The notes: generated from the sequence alone by a model not told the origin. 64,000 nt of DNA from Pseudomonas tritici (GCF_014268275.3 NZ_CP077084.1:5383501-5447500), one strand, 5' to 3'. Shown: positions 18,995 through 28,500, counted from the first letter of the stretch. A program made the numbers and translations.

Positions 18995-19363
18995 TCAGCC
19001 CTCACCTTCCTCGGCAAACACCACCCGATTCCCAAACGGGTCCTTGATGCTCATCTCGCGCGAGCCCCAAGGCGTGTCCTCAACCTCAGGCTTGGCATAA
19101 CGGTAATCCTTGCCCGCCAATTGCTGCTGATAGGCGTCCACGCCCTGCGCCTGAATGCGTACCGCCGAACCTGGCGAGGCGTCGCCATGATGCTCAGTCA
19201 AATGCAGCACGCACTCACCCAGCGACACCTGCAGGTACAACGGATAATTCGCCTCGAAACGATGCTGCCAATCCACCTTGAATCCCAGGAAGTCGACGTA
19301 GAACTCCAATGCCTTGGCCTCGTCGAAAATCCTCAAAATGGGGGTGACTTTTCCTAAGTGCAT
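18995..19363 (-). CDS. VOC (glyoxalase/bleomycin-resistance) superfamily protein
   Basis: A 122-residue vicinal-oxygen-chelate fold protein: HLGKVTPILRIFDEAKALEF, FYVDFLGFKVDW, ECVLHLTEHHGD, VRIQAQGVDAYQ and SIKDPFGNRVVFAEE are the usual beta-alpha-beta elements. Members include glyoxalases, antibiotic-sequestering proteins and dioxygenases; the substrate cannot be told. The ATG at 19363 has GGAGG upstream and is preferred over an extension to 19429. Ends at a strong terminator. Confidence 0.85.
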   Translation of the reverse strand: MHLGKVTPILRIFDEAKALEFYVDFLGFKVDWQHRFEANYPLYLQVSLGECVLHLTEHHGDASPGSAVRIQAQGVDAYQQQLAGKDYRYAKPEVEDTPWGSREMSIKDPFGNRVVFAEEGEG

Positions 19364-19428
19364 GTATCCGCCTCCGTGTCTGAAAACCACAACTATAGAG
19401 GGTTTCCCGTGTTGAATGACAGATCGCA

Positions 19429-19511
19429 ATCGCAGTCAAGCCAGCTCTCACTGTTGATCGCATTTATCCAGCCACATTCGGTCAACTGTGGGCGCTGGCT
19501 TGCCTGCGATG
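19429..19511. repeat. Diverged REPIN
   Basis: AATCGCAGTCAAGCCAGCTC TCAC (left, mutated) faces TGTGGGCGCTGGCTTGCCTG CGAT (right) around the intergenic space between the VOC and deacylase genes. Confidence 0.65.
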
Positions 19512-19525
19512 AACGATAACCCGGT

Positions 19526-20992
19526 CTATCCACCCACCACGAATCCACGGCGCAAATCCCCACTGCGCGCCAGGAAGCGACCTGCGCGCAGGCCTTTCGC
19601 ATGCCCGTCGCTGTAGCTCAACACGCCATTGACCCACACACCATCGATGCCTTCCGCCGCCCGCTGTGGCTCTTTGAAATCCGCCACATCGCGCACGCGC
19701 AGCGGATCGAACAACACCAGGTCGGCCCAGTGCCCTTCACGGATTTCACCGCGCCCGGCCAAACCAAACCGCGCCGCCGACAAGCCGGTCATTTTGTGCA
19801 CCGCCGTGTGCAGCGGAAACAACCCGACATCCCGGCTGAAATGCCCCAATACCCGTGGAAACGCCCCCCATAAACGCGGATGTGGAAACGGGTCTTCCGG
19901 CAGCCCATCCGACCCGACCATCGACAATGGATGCGCCAGGATCTTGCGCACATCTTCTTCATCCATCCCGTAATACACAGCCCCTGCCGGTTGCAGGCGG
20001 CGCGCTGCATCCATCAACGAAACGCCCCACTCGGCGGCGATGTCCTGCAAGTCGCGCCCGCCCAATTCGGGGTGCGGTGTCGACCAGGTGATGGTGATCC
20101 GAAACGCGTCAGTTACCTGCTTGAGGTCCAGGGTCGAAGAACTCGCCGCATAGGGATAACAATCACACCCCACTGGATGGGTTTTCGCAGCCGCTTCCAG
20201 CGATGCCAGCAGCTGCGGGCTACGCCCCCAATTCCCCGCGCCGGCGCATTTGAGGTGGGAAATAATCACCGGCGCCTTGGCATGCCGGCCAATCAAAAAC
20301 GCCTCGTCCATCGCCTCCAGCACCGGCTCGAATTCACTGCGCAAATGGGTGGTGTACACCGCGCCAAACGCGGTGAGTTCTTCACTCAGTTGCAGCACTT
20401 CATCAGTCTCGGCATTGAACGCACTGGCATAGGCCAGGCCTGTGGATAAACCAAGGGCGCCGGCCTCGAGGCTTTCCTGCAACTGCACGCGCATGGCGGC
20501 GATCTCATCCAGCGAGGCGCTGCGGTGCAGGTCGTCCATATGGTTGCTGCGCAATGCTGTGTGGCCGATCAGTGCGGCGACGTTCACCGCCGGATGCGCC
20601 CCGTCCACCGCCGCGCGGTAGTCGGCAAACCGTGGGTAAGTGAACGCCTCGCGCGTGCCCAACAAATTCATCGGGTCCGGTGGATCGCTGCGCAAACTCA
20701 CCGGCGAGGCGCTGATGCCACAATTGCCGACGATCACCGTGGTCACACCCTGGCTGAGCTTGGGCAGCATTTGCGGATGGCGAATCACCACGGTGTCATC
20801 GTGGGTGTGCACGTCGATAAAACCCGGCGCCAGCACGCGTCCCATGGCGTCGATTTCATGCTCGGCCACGGCCGCCGACAAGTCACCGATCGTCTCGATG
20901 CGCCCGTCGCGCAACCCCACATCAGCAACGTAGCCGGGCGTATTGCGACCATCGATGATCAGCGCCTGGCGTATCAACGTGTCGTACTTCAT
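19526..20992 (-). CDS. N-acyl-D-amino-acid deacylase (D-aminoacylase)
   Basis: A 488-residue amidohydrolase-superfamily enzyme that hydrolyses N-acyl-D-amino acids. Metal-site motifs: APGFIDVHTHDDT (HxH), VGNCGIS (the family's cysteine ligand), VIISHLKCAGAGNWG, and SMVGSDGLPEDPFPHPR (aspartate). N terminus MKYDTLIRQALIIDGR. The start at 20992 is 1 base after the stop of the RpiR gene, so translation is probably coupled. Together with the permease it forms a plausible uptake-and-deacylation operon for acylated D-amino acids such as peptidoglycan-derived compounds. Confidence 0.9.
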   Translation of the reverse strand: MKYDTLIRQALIIDGRNTPGYVADVGLRDGRIETIGDLSAAVAEHEIDAMGRVLAPGFIDVHTHDDTVVIRHPQMLPKLSQGVTTVIVGNCGISASPVSLRSDPPDPMNLLGTREAFTYPRFADYRAAVDGAHPAVNVAALIGHTALRSNHMDDLHRSASLDEIAAMRVQLQESLEAGALGLSTGLAYASAFNAETDEVLQLSEELTAFGAVYTTHLRSEFEPVLEAMDEAFLIGRHAKAPVIISHLKCAGAGNWGRSPQLLASLEAAAKTHPVGCDCYPYAASSSTLDLKQVTDAFRITITWSTPHPELGGRDLQDIAAEWGVSLMDAARRLQPAGAVYYGMDEEDVRKILAHPLSMVGSDGLPEDPFPHPRLWGAFPRVLGHFSRDVGLFPLHTAVHKMTGLSAARFGLAGRGEIREGHWADLVLFDPLRVRDVADFKEPQRAAEGIDGVWVNGVLSYSDGHAKGLRAGRFLARSGDLRRGFVVGG

Positions 20993-20993
20993 A

Positions 20994-21854
20994 TCAGTCT
21001 CCAAGCGGCAGGCTGTCGGGGCCGCCGCGGTAATCGTCCAGGGCCAGCTTGATCCGGCGCAGGCGTTCCTGGTTGTCGTCGGGCATGGCCAGCGCCAGCT
21101 CGGTGGCGAGCAGGTCGATGGCCAGCAGCATGCCGTAGCGCGCGGCGGTGGGCTTGTAGATAAAACTGGTTTCGGCCGGTTGTAACGGCAGCAGCACATC
21201 CGCCAACTGGGCCAAGGGCGAATCGGCCAGGGTGATGGCGACGATACGCGCGTCGTAGTTGCGCGCCAGTTCCACCACGTCCAGTAACTCAGGGGTGAGG
21301 CCGGTCAGGGAACACACAATCAATGCATGCTCCGGGCCCAAGGTCGCTGCCGTGACGCGCATCATCACTGGGTCATGACAAGCCGCAATCGGATAGCCCA
21401 GGCGCACCAAGCGCACCTGTAATTCATCGCTGCACAAGCTCGACGGGCCGCCCATGCCGAACGCGTGGATCATCCGTGCCTTGCCCAGCAGGCTGACCGC
21501 GTCAACGAAACTCGCCTGGTTGAAGCCCGACAAGTGCTGACGCAACGTCGCCTCGATATCACCCAGAATCTGCCGATGAAACGCCGACTGTTCCGGCAAC
21601 CCGGCAGGGTCCAGGAAGCGGCTGCCGACGCCACTGGCTTGGGCCAATTGCAGGCGCAAGTCGCGTAAATCCCGGCAGCCCACACTGCGCGCAAACCGCG
21701 ACAAGGTCGCCGTGCTGACCTCGGCCCGCTGGGACAACGCTTCCAGGCTGGCCGAAGCGGCAAAGCCTACGTCCTCCAGCATCAGCCTGGCGATACGCCC
21801 TTCACCGGCGCTGAAGGAATCCTGGCGGGCGCGGATCTGGTAGAGGATGTCCAT
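20994..21854 (-). CDS. MurR/RpiR-family transcriptional regulator
   Basis: A 286-residue regulator. The N-terminal HTH_6 domain covers residues ~1-77 (SLEALSQRAEVSTATLSRFARSVG). The C-terminal SIS domain binds phosphosugars in many members (AFGMGGPSSLCSDELQVRL, ALIVCSLTGLTPELLDVVEL). It is the middle gene of the GntP-RpiR-deacylase operon, 12 bases after the permease, and most likely controls that operon. The ligand may be a D-amino acid or amino-sugar derivative. Confidence 0.88.
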   Translation of the reverse strand: MDILYQIRARQDSFSAGEGRIARLMLEDVGFAASASLEALSQRAEVSTATLSRFARSVGCRDLRDLRLQLAQASGVGSRFLDPAGLPEQSAFHRQILGDIEATLRQHLSGFNQASFVDAVSLLGKARMIHAFGMGGPSSLCSDELQVRLVRLGYPIAACHDPVMMRVTAATLGPEHALIVCSLTGLTPELLDVVELARNYDARIVAITLADSPLAQLADVLLPLQPAETSFIYKPTAARYGMLLAIDLLATELALAMPDDNQERLRRIKLALDDYRGGPDSLPLGD

Positions 21855-21866
21855 GGGGTCTCCGGG

Positions 21867-23216
21867 TTACAAAATGCAGGACAGACCGTACGTCAGACCA
21901 AAGGCGACAAGAGAGATCAATGTCTCCAGCACAGTCCAGGTCTTGAAGGTCTGGATCACCGTCATATTGAAGTATTCCTTGATCAGCCAGAAGCCGCCGT
22001 CGTTCACGTGGGAAAAGATCACCGAACCCGCGCCGGTGGCCAGCACCAGCAATTCGGGGTGTGGATAACCCAGGCCCATGGCGACCGGCGCCACCACGCC
22101 GGAGGCGGTGGTCATAGCGACAGTGGCAGAGCCTGTAGCAATACGCATCAGTGCAGCGAACAGCCAACCCATCACCAGCGGCGACAGATGGAAGGCATGG
22201 GCCAGACCGAGAATCTCGTTGGTGACGCCCGCATCTACCAGGATCCGATTCAAACCGCCGCCCGCCCCCACCAGCAAGGTGATACTGGCGGTCGGCGCCA
22301 GGCACTCATTGGTAAACCTGAGGATCGACTCGCGGTTGAAGCCCTGGGCCAGGCCCAAGGTCCAGAAACTGACCAAAGTCGCCACCAACAACGCGATCAC
22401 CGAGTTACCGATAAACAGCAGGAATTGATTAAAGCCCGTGCCCGGCGTGGAAATCACGTTGGCCCAGCCGCCAATCATCATCAACACCACCGGCAACAGG
22501 ATAGTGCCCATGGTCAGCGCGAAGCTCGGCAGGCGCGTACGCGGTTCGCGGTCGATGAACTGGCGTTCCAGCGGGTTTTCCGCCGGCAGGTGAATACGCG
22601 GCACGATGAATTTGGCATAGACCGGGCCGGCAATGATTGCCGTGGGAATGCCGATCAAAATCGCATACAGCACGGTCTGCCCTACCGAGGCGTTGTACGC
22701 CAGTACCGCCATCATCGCCGCCGGGTGCGGCGGCACCAGCGCATGCACCACCGATAAACCGGCGACCATCGGCAAGCCGACCATCAGGATCGACACGCCC
22801 ACGCGCCGCGCCACGGTAAAGGCGATCGGCACCAGCAACACAAAACCGACTTCGAAAAACAGCGGCAGCCCCACCAGGAACGCGATGCACACCATCGCCC
22901 AGTGCGCGTTGCGTTCGCCAAACCGGTTGATCAGCGTGCGCGCCACCTGCTCGGCACCGCCAGACTCGGCCATCATCTTGCCCAGCATGGTGCCCAGCGC
23001 CACCACCAAAGCAATATGCCCCAGGGTCTTGCCGACGCCTGCCTCGTAGGAACCCATGATGGTATCCGCCGGCATCCCGGCCATCAGCGCCAGGCCGATG
23101 GACACCAGGGTGATGACGATAAACGGGTTGAGCCGGTAACGTGCAATCAGCACGATCAAAGCAATGATGGCGATGGCAGCGTATGCCAATAGCCCGAAGC
23201 CCGGTGATGCGGCCAT
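21867..23216 (-). CDS. GntP-family permease
   Basis: A 449-residue, ~12-helix inner-membrane proton symporter of the gluconate (GntP) family. Typical sequence: RYRLNPFIVITLVSIGLALM, HIALVVALGTMLGKMMAESGGA, ALVPPHPAAMMAVLAY. The start at 23216 follows GAGGAG. In this operon the cargo is more likely an acylated or free D-amino acid than gluconate, because the downstream gene is a D-aminoacylase; that is inference. First gene of the operon. Confidence 0.87.
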   Translation of the reverse strand: MAASPGFGLLAYAAIAIIALIVLIARYRLNPFIVITLVSIGLALMAGMPADTIMGSYEAGVGKTLGHIALVVALGTMLGKMMAESGGAEQVARTLINRFGERNAHWAMVCIAFLVGLPLFFEVGFVLLVPIAFTVARRVGVSILMVGLPMVAGLSVVHALVPPHPAAMMAVLAYNASVGQTVLYAILIGIPTAIIAGPVYAKFIVPRIHLPAENPLERQFIDREPRTRLPSFALTMGTILLPVVLMMIGGWANVISTPGTGFNQFLLFIGNSVIALLVATLVSFWTLGLAQGFNRESILRFTNECLAPTASITLLVGAGGGLNRILVDAGVTNEILGLAHAFHLSPLVMGWLFAALMRIATGSATVAMTTASGVVAPVAMGLGYPHPELLVLATGAGSVIFSHVNDGGFWLIKEYFNMTVIQTFKTWTVLETLISLVAFGLTYGLSCIL

Positions 23217-23464
23217 GCGGTACTCCTCGGAAAGGGTCACGTCGAGTTGGTTGTGAAACTCATAAATCATTACCGAAGGGCATTTTCAAATTCTATGAAA
23301 GTAATTTTCGCCCACAGGTAAGCGCTGTCGCGTTGGGGTATGCGCGACAGCCGTGCATGAAAATTCGGGGGGTGTTCTTACATGAGGTTCAGAAAAGACT
23401 GGAAACTCAACGCGAGCGCTTGAGTCATAGAATGCACATCCCTCGAAGCCCAGGAAAATCGACC

Positions 23465-23845
23465 ATGATTCGCACATCCCTTGCTGCCGGTACCGTGCTT
23501 CTCGCCCTGTGTGGCACTGCTTCAGCCGCCGACAACGCGGCCTTGAAAAAATGCATGGACGGCGCCAACACGACCGTAGAAATGGTCAGTTGCAACGTCA
23601 AGGAAGCCAAGGTCCAGGACACGCGCCTGAACAAGGCCTACAAAACCGCCCTCGCCGCCCAGAAAGGCTCGCGCAAGCAACAACTGCAAGACGTGCAGCG
23701 CCTGTGGATAAAGTACCGTGACGCCAATTGCGCCTTCGCAGGGTCCGCCACCGGCGGCACCATCGACCAGGTCAACGGTACCGGCTGCATGCTAGACATG
23801 ACCCAGACCCGCGCCCAGGAACTGGAAAACCTGGTCGGGCCGTGA
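23465..23845 (+). CDS. LprI-family (DUF1311) periplasmic protein
   Basis: A 126-residue protein with a signal peptide (MIRTSLAAGTVLLALCGTASA). The mature part contains four cysteines and the family pattern KKCMDGANTTVEMVSCNVKE, RLNKAYKTALAAQKG, WIKYRDANCAFAG and CMLDMTQTRAQELENL. Relatives include LprI-type lysozyme inhibitors, so a role in protecting peptidoglycan is possible but not shown. The start at 23465 follows AGGA. Its stop is only 4 bases from the convergent SulP gene. Confidence 0.85.
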   Translation: MIRTSLAAGTVLLALCGTASAADNAALKKCMDGANTTVEMVSCNVKEAKVQDTRLNKAYKTALAAQKGSRKQQLQDVQRLWIKYRDANCAFAGSATGGTIDQVNGTGCMLDMTQTRAQELENLVGP

Positions 23846-23849
23846 TCAC

Positions 23850-25295
23850 TTACTCATGATGTACCCGGGCGCGCTTGAGCAACTTCTTGCAGCGCTCGGA
23901 CAAATGCAGCACCCGCAGATGCTTGCCAGCCTTGGTGTAGCGCTCGCGCAGGGTCATCAGTGCAGCAATCGCCGAGTAATCGACAAAGCTCAGGTGGCGG
24001 CAATCCAGCGTCACCTGGTCCGGATCATTGGCCGGATCGAATTGATTCAGGAACGGCGTGGTCGAGGCAAAGAACAGCGTGCCGTGCAGGCGATAGAGCT
24101 TGCTGCCATCGGCCTCCAGATGTTCATCGGCATACAACTCGCGCGCTTGTTGCCAGGCGAAATTCAACGCCGCGATCACAATGCCGCACAGCACCGCCGT
24201 GGCCAGGTCGGTGAACACGGTGATCACCGTCACCGCGATAATCACCAGCACGTCATTGAGCGGCACTTTGTTGATCACGCGCAACGACGCCCAGGCGAAA
24301 GTCTGTTGCGACACCACAAACATCACCCCCACCAGCGCCGCCAGCGGAATCCGCTCGATAAACGGCGACAGAAACAGAATGAACAGCAAGATCATCACCC
24401 CGGCAAACACCCCGGAGAAACGCCCGCGCCCGCCGGAGCTGAGGTTAATCACGGTTTGCCCGATCATCGCGCAACCGCCCATGCCGCCGAACAGGCCCGA
24501 GACCATATTCGCTGCACCCAGGGCCACGCTTTCGCGGTCGGGGTAGCCACGGGTCTCAGTGATTTCGTCGGTGAGGTTGAGGGTGAGCAGGGTTTCCAAC
24601 AGACCAACCATCGCCATCAGGAACGCGTAGGGCGCGATGATGCCGAGGGTTTCCAGGGTCCAGGGGATTTGCGGCAGCGCAAACGTTGGCAGGCCGCCGG
24701 CGATGTGGGCCATGTCGCCAAGGGTGCGGGTCGGCAGGCCAAGGAGGTAGACCGCCAGGCCGACGCCGAGGATCGCCACCAACGCGGGCGGCACGGCACG
24801 GGTGATGCGCGGCAGCAGGTAGACGATGGCCATGGTCACCAGCACCAGGCCGGCCATCACGTACAGCGGCGTACCGCTGAGCCAGGTCTCACCGCTTTTG
24901 AAATGCTCCAACTGTGCCAGGGCGATGATAATCGCCAGGCCGTTGACGAAGCCGAGCATCACCGGGTGCGGCACCATGCGCACCAGCTTGCCCAGGCGCA
25001 GCAGGCCGAAAGCAACCATGATTAACCCGCCCAGCAATACCGTGGCCAGCAGATACTCCACGCCGTGTTGCACCACCAACGCAACAATCACGACGGCCAT
25101 CGAGCCTGCCGCACCGGACACCATGCCGGGGCGACCACCAAACAACGCCGTGAGGGTGCAGATGATAAAAGCGCCGTAGAGCCCCATCAACGGGTTGAGA
25201 TGGGCCACCAGGGCAAAGGCGATGCATTCGGGCAGCAACGCAAAAGACGTGGTGAGGCCGGCCAGGGCATCGGCGCGCAGACGGATGAGGTTCAT
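23850..25295 (-). CDS. SulP-family inorganic anion transporter with STAS domain
   Basis: A 481-residue transporter. Membrane helices fill residues ~10-375 (LTTSFALLPECIAFALVAHL; GRPGMVSGAAGSMAVVIVAL; GMGGCAMIGQTVINLSSGGR), followed by a cytoplasmic STAS domain (~380-481; LDCRHLSFVDYSAIAALMTL). SulP proteins carry sulfate, bicarbonate or dicarboxylates. No neighbouring carbonic anhydrase or sulfur gene helps define the anion. Confidence 0.9.
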   Translation of the reverse strand: MNLIRLRADALAGLTTSFALLPECIAFALVAHLNPLMGLYGAFIICTLTALFGGRPGMVSGAAGSMAVVIVALVVQHGVEYLLATVLLGGLIMVAFGLLRLGKLVRMVPHPVMLGFVNGLAIIIALAQLEHFKSGETWLSGTPLYVMAGLVLVTMAIVYLLPRITRAVPPALVAILGVGLAVYLLGLPTRTLGDMAHIAGGLPTFALPQIPWTLETLGIIAPYAFLMAMVGLLETLLTLNLTDEITETRGYPDRESVALGAANMVSGLFGGMGGCAMIGQTVINLSSGGRGRFSGVFAGVMILLFILFLSPFIERIPLAALVGVMFVVSQQTFAWASLRVINKVPLNDVLVIIAVTVITVFTDLATAVLCGIVIAALNFAWQQARELYADEHLEADGSKLYRLHGTLFFASTTPFLNQFDPANDPDQVTLDCRHLSFVDYSAIAALMTLRERYTKAGKHLRVLHLSERCKKLLKRARVHHE

Positions 25296-25394
25296 GAGGT
25301 ACCAGGGTAATGCGGGGGATAAGGCGGGGAATGGTACGGAATTGAGCGCGGTGGGGCCAGTGTCGGGTGAACCCGTCAGACCGAGTGGCCCCTA

Positions 25395-25463
25395 TCGCAG
25401 GCAAGCCAGCTCCCACATTTGAATGTATTCACAAATCAAAATGTGGAGCTGGCTTGCCTGCGA
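25395..25463. repeat. REPIN
   Basis: TCGCAGGCAAGCCAGCTCCC ACATTT (from 25395) faces AAATGTGGAGCTGGCTTGCC TGCGA (ending 25462) with an 18-base spacer. The right copy lacks one G. Confidence 0.9.
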
Positions 25464-25490
25464 AGGCAGCACCTCGGTCTCAAGTGACCA

Positions 25491-26384
25491 TCACACCATC
25501 TCGTGGCGAATCCACTCCACAACGCAAGTCCGCTTCGGCGCCCAGCCCAACAGTTCACGGGCATGCTTGCCTCGCACGCGGCTGTTGGAGCCCAAACCAT
25601 AATTCGCCATTTCATAGCCCCACTCGGCCTCGGCGTCGGCCAGTGGCCAATCCTGCGGTTTACCCAGTTTCAAGGCTTCGGCAATGGCCGTGGTCATGTC
25701 GATAAACGACGCCTCGCCGCTTTCCACGAAGTAAAAAGTGCCTGGCACATTCTTGGCCAGCGCCAGCACGTACAGCGCAACCACGTCTTCAATATGCACA
25801 TTGGACCAAATGTTCTGCCCGCTGCCCACATGACGCACCACCCCGCTCTTGCGGGCTTGCTTGAGCAGACGCGGCAATTGCACGCTGTCGCGCTTCACGC
25901 CCAGGCTGTGGCCGTAGATCAACGTGTTGCAGATCACTGCCGAATTCACACCGTCCTGAGCGGCGGCCAGGATCAGGTTATCGATGGCGACACGGGCAGC
26001 TTTATCGACAGTCGGTTCAGGAAGGTTGTCTTCGAAGTAAATGACATCACTTTCTTTGCCGCCCGACGCATCACCGACGATGCTCGAACCGCTGGTGTGC
26101 AGGAACGGCTTGTTCGAGCCCTTCAATGCCGCCAGCAGGGTTTCAACGGCCACACGATGGTCGCTGCTCGCGGCATTGATCACCGCATCGGCCTTTTGCG
26201 CCTGCTCGGTCAACACCGCGCTGTCATCCAGGGTGCCGATTACCGGGGTGATGCCCAGGGCGGTCAGCTCGGCGGCTTGTTCGGCGCTGCGTACCAGGCC
26301 GGTAACGGTGTGGCCGGCCTTGACCAGGCCAGTGGCGATGGAACCACCGATAAAACCTGCTGCGCCGGTAACGAATACGTTCAT
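25491..26384 (-). CDS. NAD(P)-dependent SDR / epimerase-type oxidoreductase
   Basis: A 297-residue extended short-chain-dehydrogenase protein: Rossmann motif TGAAGFIGGSIATGL at the N terminus, VINAASSDHRVAVETLLAAL, LHTSGSSIVGDASGG (Ser), and YGHSLGVKRDS in the later part. It probably reduces or epimerises a small carbonyl compound; substrate unknown. The start at 26384 has AGGAG. The next gene upstream on the same strand is a LysR regulator 238 bases away, a possible controller. Confidence 0.83.
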   Translation of the reverse strand: MNVFVTGAAGFIGGSIATGLVKAGHTVTGLVRSAEQAAELTALGITPVIGTLDDSAVLTEQAQKADAVINAASSDHRVAVETLLAALKGSNKPFLHTSGSSIVGDASGGKESDVIYFEDNLPEPTVDKAARVAIDNLILAAAQDGVNSAVICNTLIYGHSLGVKRDSVQLPRLLKQARKSGVVRHVGSGQNIWSNVHIEDVVALYVLALAKNVPGTFYFVESGEASFIDMTTAIAEALKLGKPQDWPLADAEAEWGYEMANYGLGSNSRVRGKHARELLGWAPKRTCVVEWIRHEMV

Positions 26385-26489
26385 GGAGAGTGCTCCTGAC
26401 TGGGTAAGTAATGGCCGCATTGTTACGGCACCCGACCTGTCGAATAAGCCCCATTCACCCAATTCATTCTTGCGTGGAGGTCAAGAATC

Positions 26490-26604
26490 CCGTAGCAGCT
26501 GCCAAGCGCCAGCGAGGCTGCGTTTGCAGCACCGCCGTTATGAGCCAGGCACATAATCGAGTCGCGCCTGACGCAGCCTCGCTGGCGCTCGACAGCTGCT
26601 ACGG
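26490..26604. repeat. Long inverted repeat, GTAGCAGCTGNCNAGCGCCA type
   Basis: CCGTAGCAGCTG (from 26490) continues as a 34-base arm matched by its inverse at 26571-26604 with two mismatches. This is a different REP family from the GGGAGCTGGC type; a compact version recurs at 39600-39640. Confidence 0.85.
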
Positions 26605-26621
26605 TTGCCTTTGTGCACTAC

Positions 26622-27518
26622 TTAGCAGGCATACCGCGCCAGCTTGGCCTGGATAAAGTCGAGGAAACACTGGATGCGCAACGCCAGTTGCGAGTTGCGG
26701 TAGAACACCGCGTGGATCGGTTGGCGATAGCCACTGTTGAACGCTTCCAGCACCGGCACCAGGCGCCCGGCGTCGATGTCGGCGACGGTCATGAAGTTCG
26801 ACAGGCAGCAAATACCCTGGCCCTCCAGCGCCAACTGGCGCACGGTCTCGCCGCTGGAGGCGGCCACGCTGGGTTGGATCAGCCAGCGGTCACCGTCTGC
26901 ATGGCGCAGCGGCCAGTGATTGAGGGTTTCAGTCTGGGTGAACCCCAGCAAGGTGTGGTCCGCCAACTCAGCGACCGTGCTCGGCACGCCGTATTGCTTG
27001 AGGTAGTCGGGGCTGGCGAGGATATGCAGCGGCGTACTGCCAAGGGCCCGTGCATGCAGGGTGGAATCGGCCAGGGCGCCGATGCGAATAGCGATGTCGG
27101 TGCTTTGCTCAAGCAAATCGATAATCAGATCATCGCTGTTCAGCTCCAGCTGGATCTGCGGGTAGAGGCTGCGAAACTCAGCGATGTACGGCACGATGCC
27201 ATGCAGCATGAACGGCACGGCGGCATTGATGCGCAGACGCCCGGCGGGCTTTTTCTGGCGCGACGACAGGCGTTCCTCCAGCTCATCCATCTGCGCCAGG
27301 ATCACCTTGGCCTGCTCGAAGAAGTACTTGCCCTCCTCGGTCAGGTCCATGCGCCGCGTGGTGCGGTTGATCAGCGTGGTGTCGAGCTTGGCTTCCAGGC
27401 GCGACAAGGTGCGGCTGACCGCCGAGGGCGTCTGCCCGACCTGTTCGGCGGCGGCGGAAATCGAACCGCACTCAATCACGCTGACGAAGATCTGTAGCTC
27501 ATCGGATCGGGCTTTCAC
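26622..27518 (-). CDS. LysR-family transcriptional regulator
   Basis: A 298-residue LTTR with an N-terminal winged HTH (GSISAAAEQVGQTPSAVSRT; LSRLEAKLDTTLINRTTRRM; LTEEGKYFF) and a periplasmic-binding-like effector domain after residue ~90. The HTH and RTTRRMDLTEEG stretch resemble the large DsdC/CrgA-like subgroup that often regulates neighbouring oxidoreductases, so the SDR gene 238 bases downstream is a candidate target. 60 bases from the convergently placed end of the TauE gene upstream. Confidence 0.85.
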   Translation of the reverse strand: MKARSDELQIFVSVIECGSISAAAEQVGQTPSAVSRTLSRLEAKLDTTLINRTTRRMDLTEEGKYFFEQAKVILAQMDELEERLSSRQKKPAGRLRINAAVPFMLHGIVPYIAEFRSLYPQIQLELNSDDLIIDLLEQSTDIAIRIGALADSTLHARALGSTPLHILASPDYLKQYGVPSTVAELADHTLLGFTQTETLNHWPLRHADGDRWLIQPSVAASSGETVRQLALEGQGICCLSNFMTVADIDAGRLVPVLEAFNSGYRQPIHAVFYRNSQLALRIQCFLDFIQAKLARYAC

Positions 27519-27578
27519 ACGCTGTCCTCTCTCATCGGTTCGCAGCAGCTTACACCGAGAGATTGAACTGCCGCGCCC

Positions 27579-28343
27579 TCAACCACTGATCAGCAGGTGA
27601 GCGCCCAATAGCGCCATGCTGATGAAAAATACGCGTTTGAACAGCACCGCACTGATGCGCTGGCGCAGCGCCTGGCCGAGCCACATGCCCAGCAGCGACG
27701 GCACCAGCGCCAGCAGCGACGCGTTGATTTCGCCACCGCCCAGGGTGCCGCGCCAGGCTAAACCGGTGGCCAGTGCCAGGGTCGATACGGTGAACGACAG
27801 CCCCAGCGCCTGCACCAACGGGTCGCGGTTCAAGCCCAGGGCTTGCAGATACGGCACCGCAGGAATCACGAATACGCCAGTCGCCGAGGTAATGATGCCT
27901 GTGATCACTCCGCACAGAGGGCCGAGCCAGCGTTCGGTCTGGGGCTTGACCTTGAACGTGGGCAGGAACAATCCGCTGAGTGCGTAAAGTAGCAACGCCC
28001 CGCCCAATGCATGGACCACCCAGCCACCACCGTCCATGCCCAACCACAAAGTACCAAACCCAGTGCCGAGAAATATCAGCAGAAGCATCGGCCATAAACG
28101 TTTGGTCAACCCGCTCAAGTGGCCGCCGACCGCCAATTGCCAGAGGTTGGTGACCGTCGATGGAATGATCAGCAATGCCGCAGCCTGCGCCGGCAACATA
28201 GCCAGGCCGAGCAGGCCCATGGCGACGGTGGGAAGTCCGAGGCCGATCACGCCTTTGACGGTGCCGGCCAGCAGGAAGGTGCCGATCACCAGCAGGGTCA
28301 GCGCCGGGCCGATATTTTGGTAGAAGGCGAGGAAGGTATTCAT
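27579..28343 (-). CDS. TauE/SafE-family sulfite/organosulfonate exporter
   Basis: A 254-residue, ~8-helix membrane protein with TauE/SafE repeats: GTVKGVIGLGLPTVAMGLLG in the first half and LCGVITGIITSATGVFVIPA in the second, the duplicated GxxxG-rich motifs of the family. It probably exports a small anion. The ATG at 28343 gives a family-like start (MNTFLAFYQNIGPALTLLV) with GGAGG-like bases close by. It is divergent from the LysR gene at 28531, a likely regulator. Confidence 0.85.
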   Translation of the reverse strand: MNTFLAFYQNIGPALTLLVIGTFLLAGTVKGVIGLGLPTVAMGLLGLAMLPAQAAALLIIPSTVTNLWQLAVGGHLSGLTKRLWPMLLLIFLGTGFGTLWLGMDGGGWVVHALGGALLLYALSGLFLPTFKVKPQTERWLGPLCGVITGIITSATGVFVIPAVPYLQALGLNRDPLVQALGLSFTVSTLALATGLAWRGTLGGGEINASLLALVPSLLGMWLGQALRQRISAVLFKRVFFISMALLGAHLLISG

Positions 28344-28427
28344 GGAGGGATTGTTCGGCTTTTCGATGAGGGGTGAAATTCGCCATATACTGAGGCAGCC
28401 TCTTGTTTTGTGTGAGGCTGATGCCGT

Positions 28428-28500
28428 CATCGCAGGCAAGCCAGCTCCCACCGTTGAATGTGCTCACAAATCAAATGTGGGAGCTGGCTTGCCTGCGATG
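28428..28500. repeat. REPIN between divergent genes
   Basis: CATCGCAGGCAAGCCAGCTC CCACC (from 28428) faces TGTGGGAGCTGGCTTGCCTG CGATG (ending 28500). Unusual in lying in a divergent, promoter-bearing intergenic space rather than at a 3' end. Confidence 0.9.

Noticed and set aside
23856..25025. A 389-codon plus-strand frame over the SulP gene
   Set aside because: Extreme His/Gln/Arg composition, no motif, and fully shadowed by the clear minus-strand transporter.
28431..28500. Inverted repeats resembling a CRISPR or terminator
   Set aside because: They are REP doublets: inverted not direct, no regular spacers, and the same sequence recurs singly or paired over the whole window.
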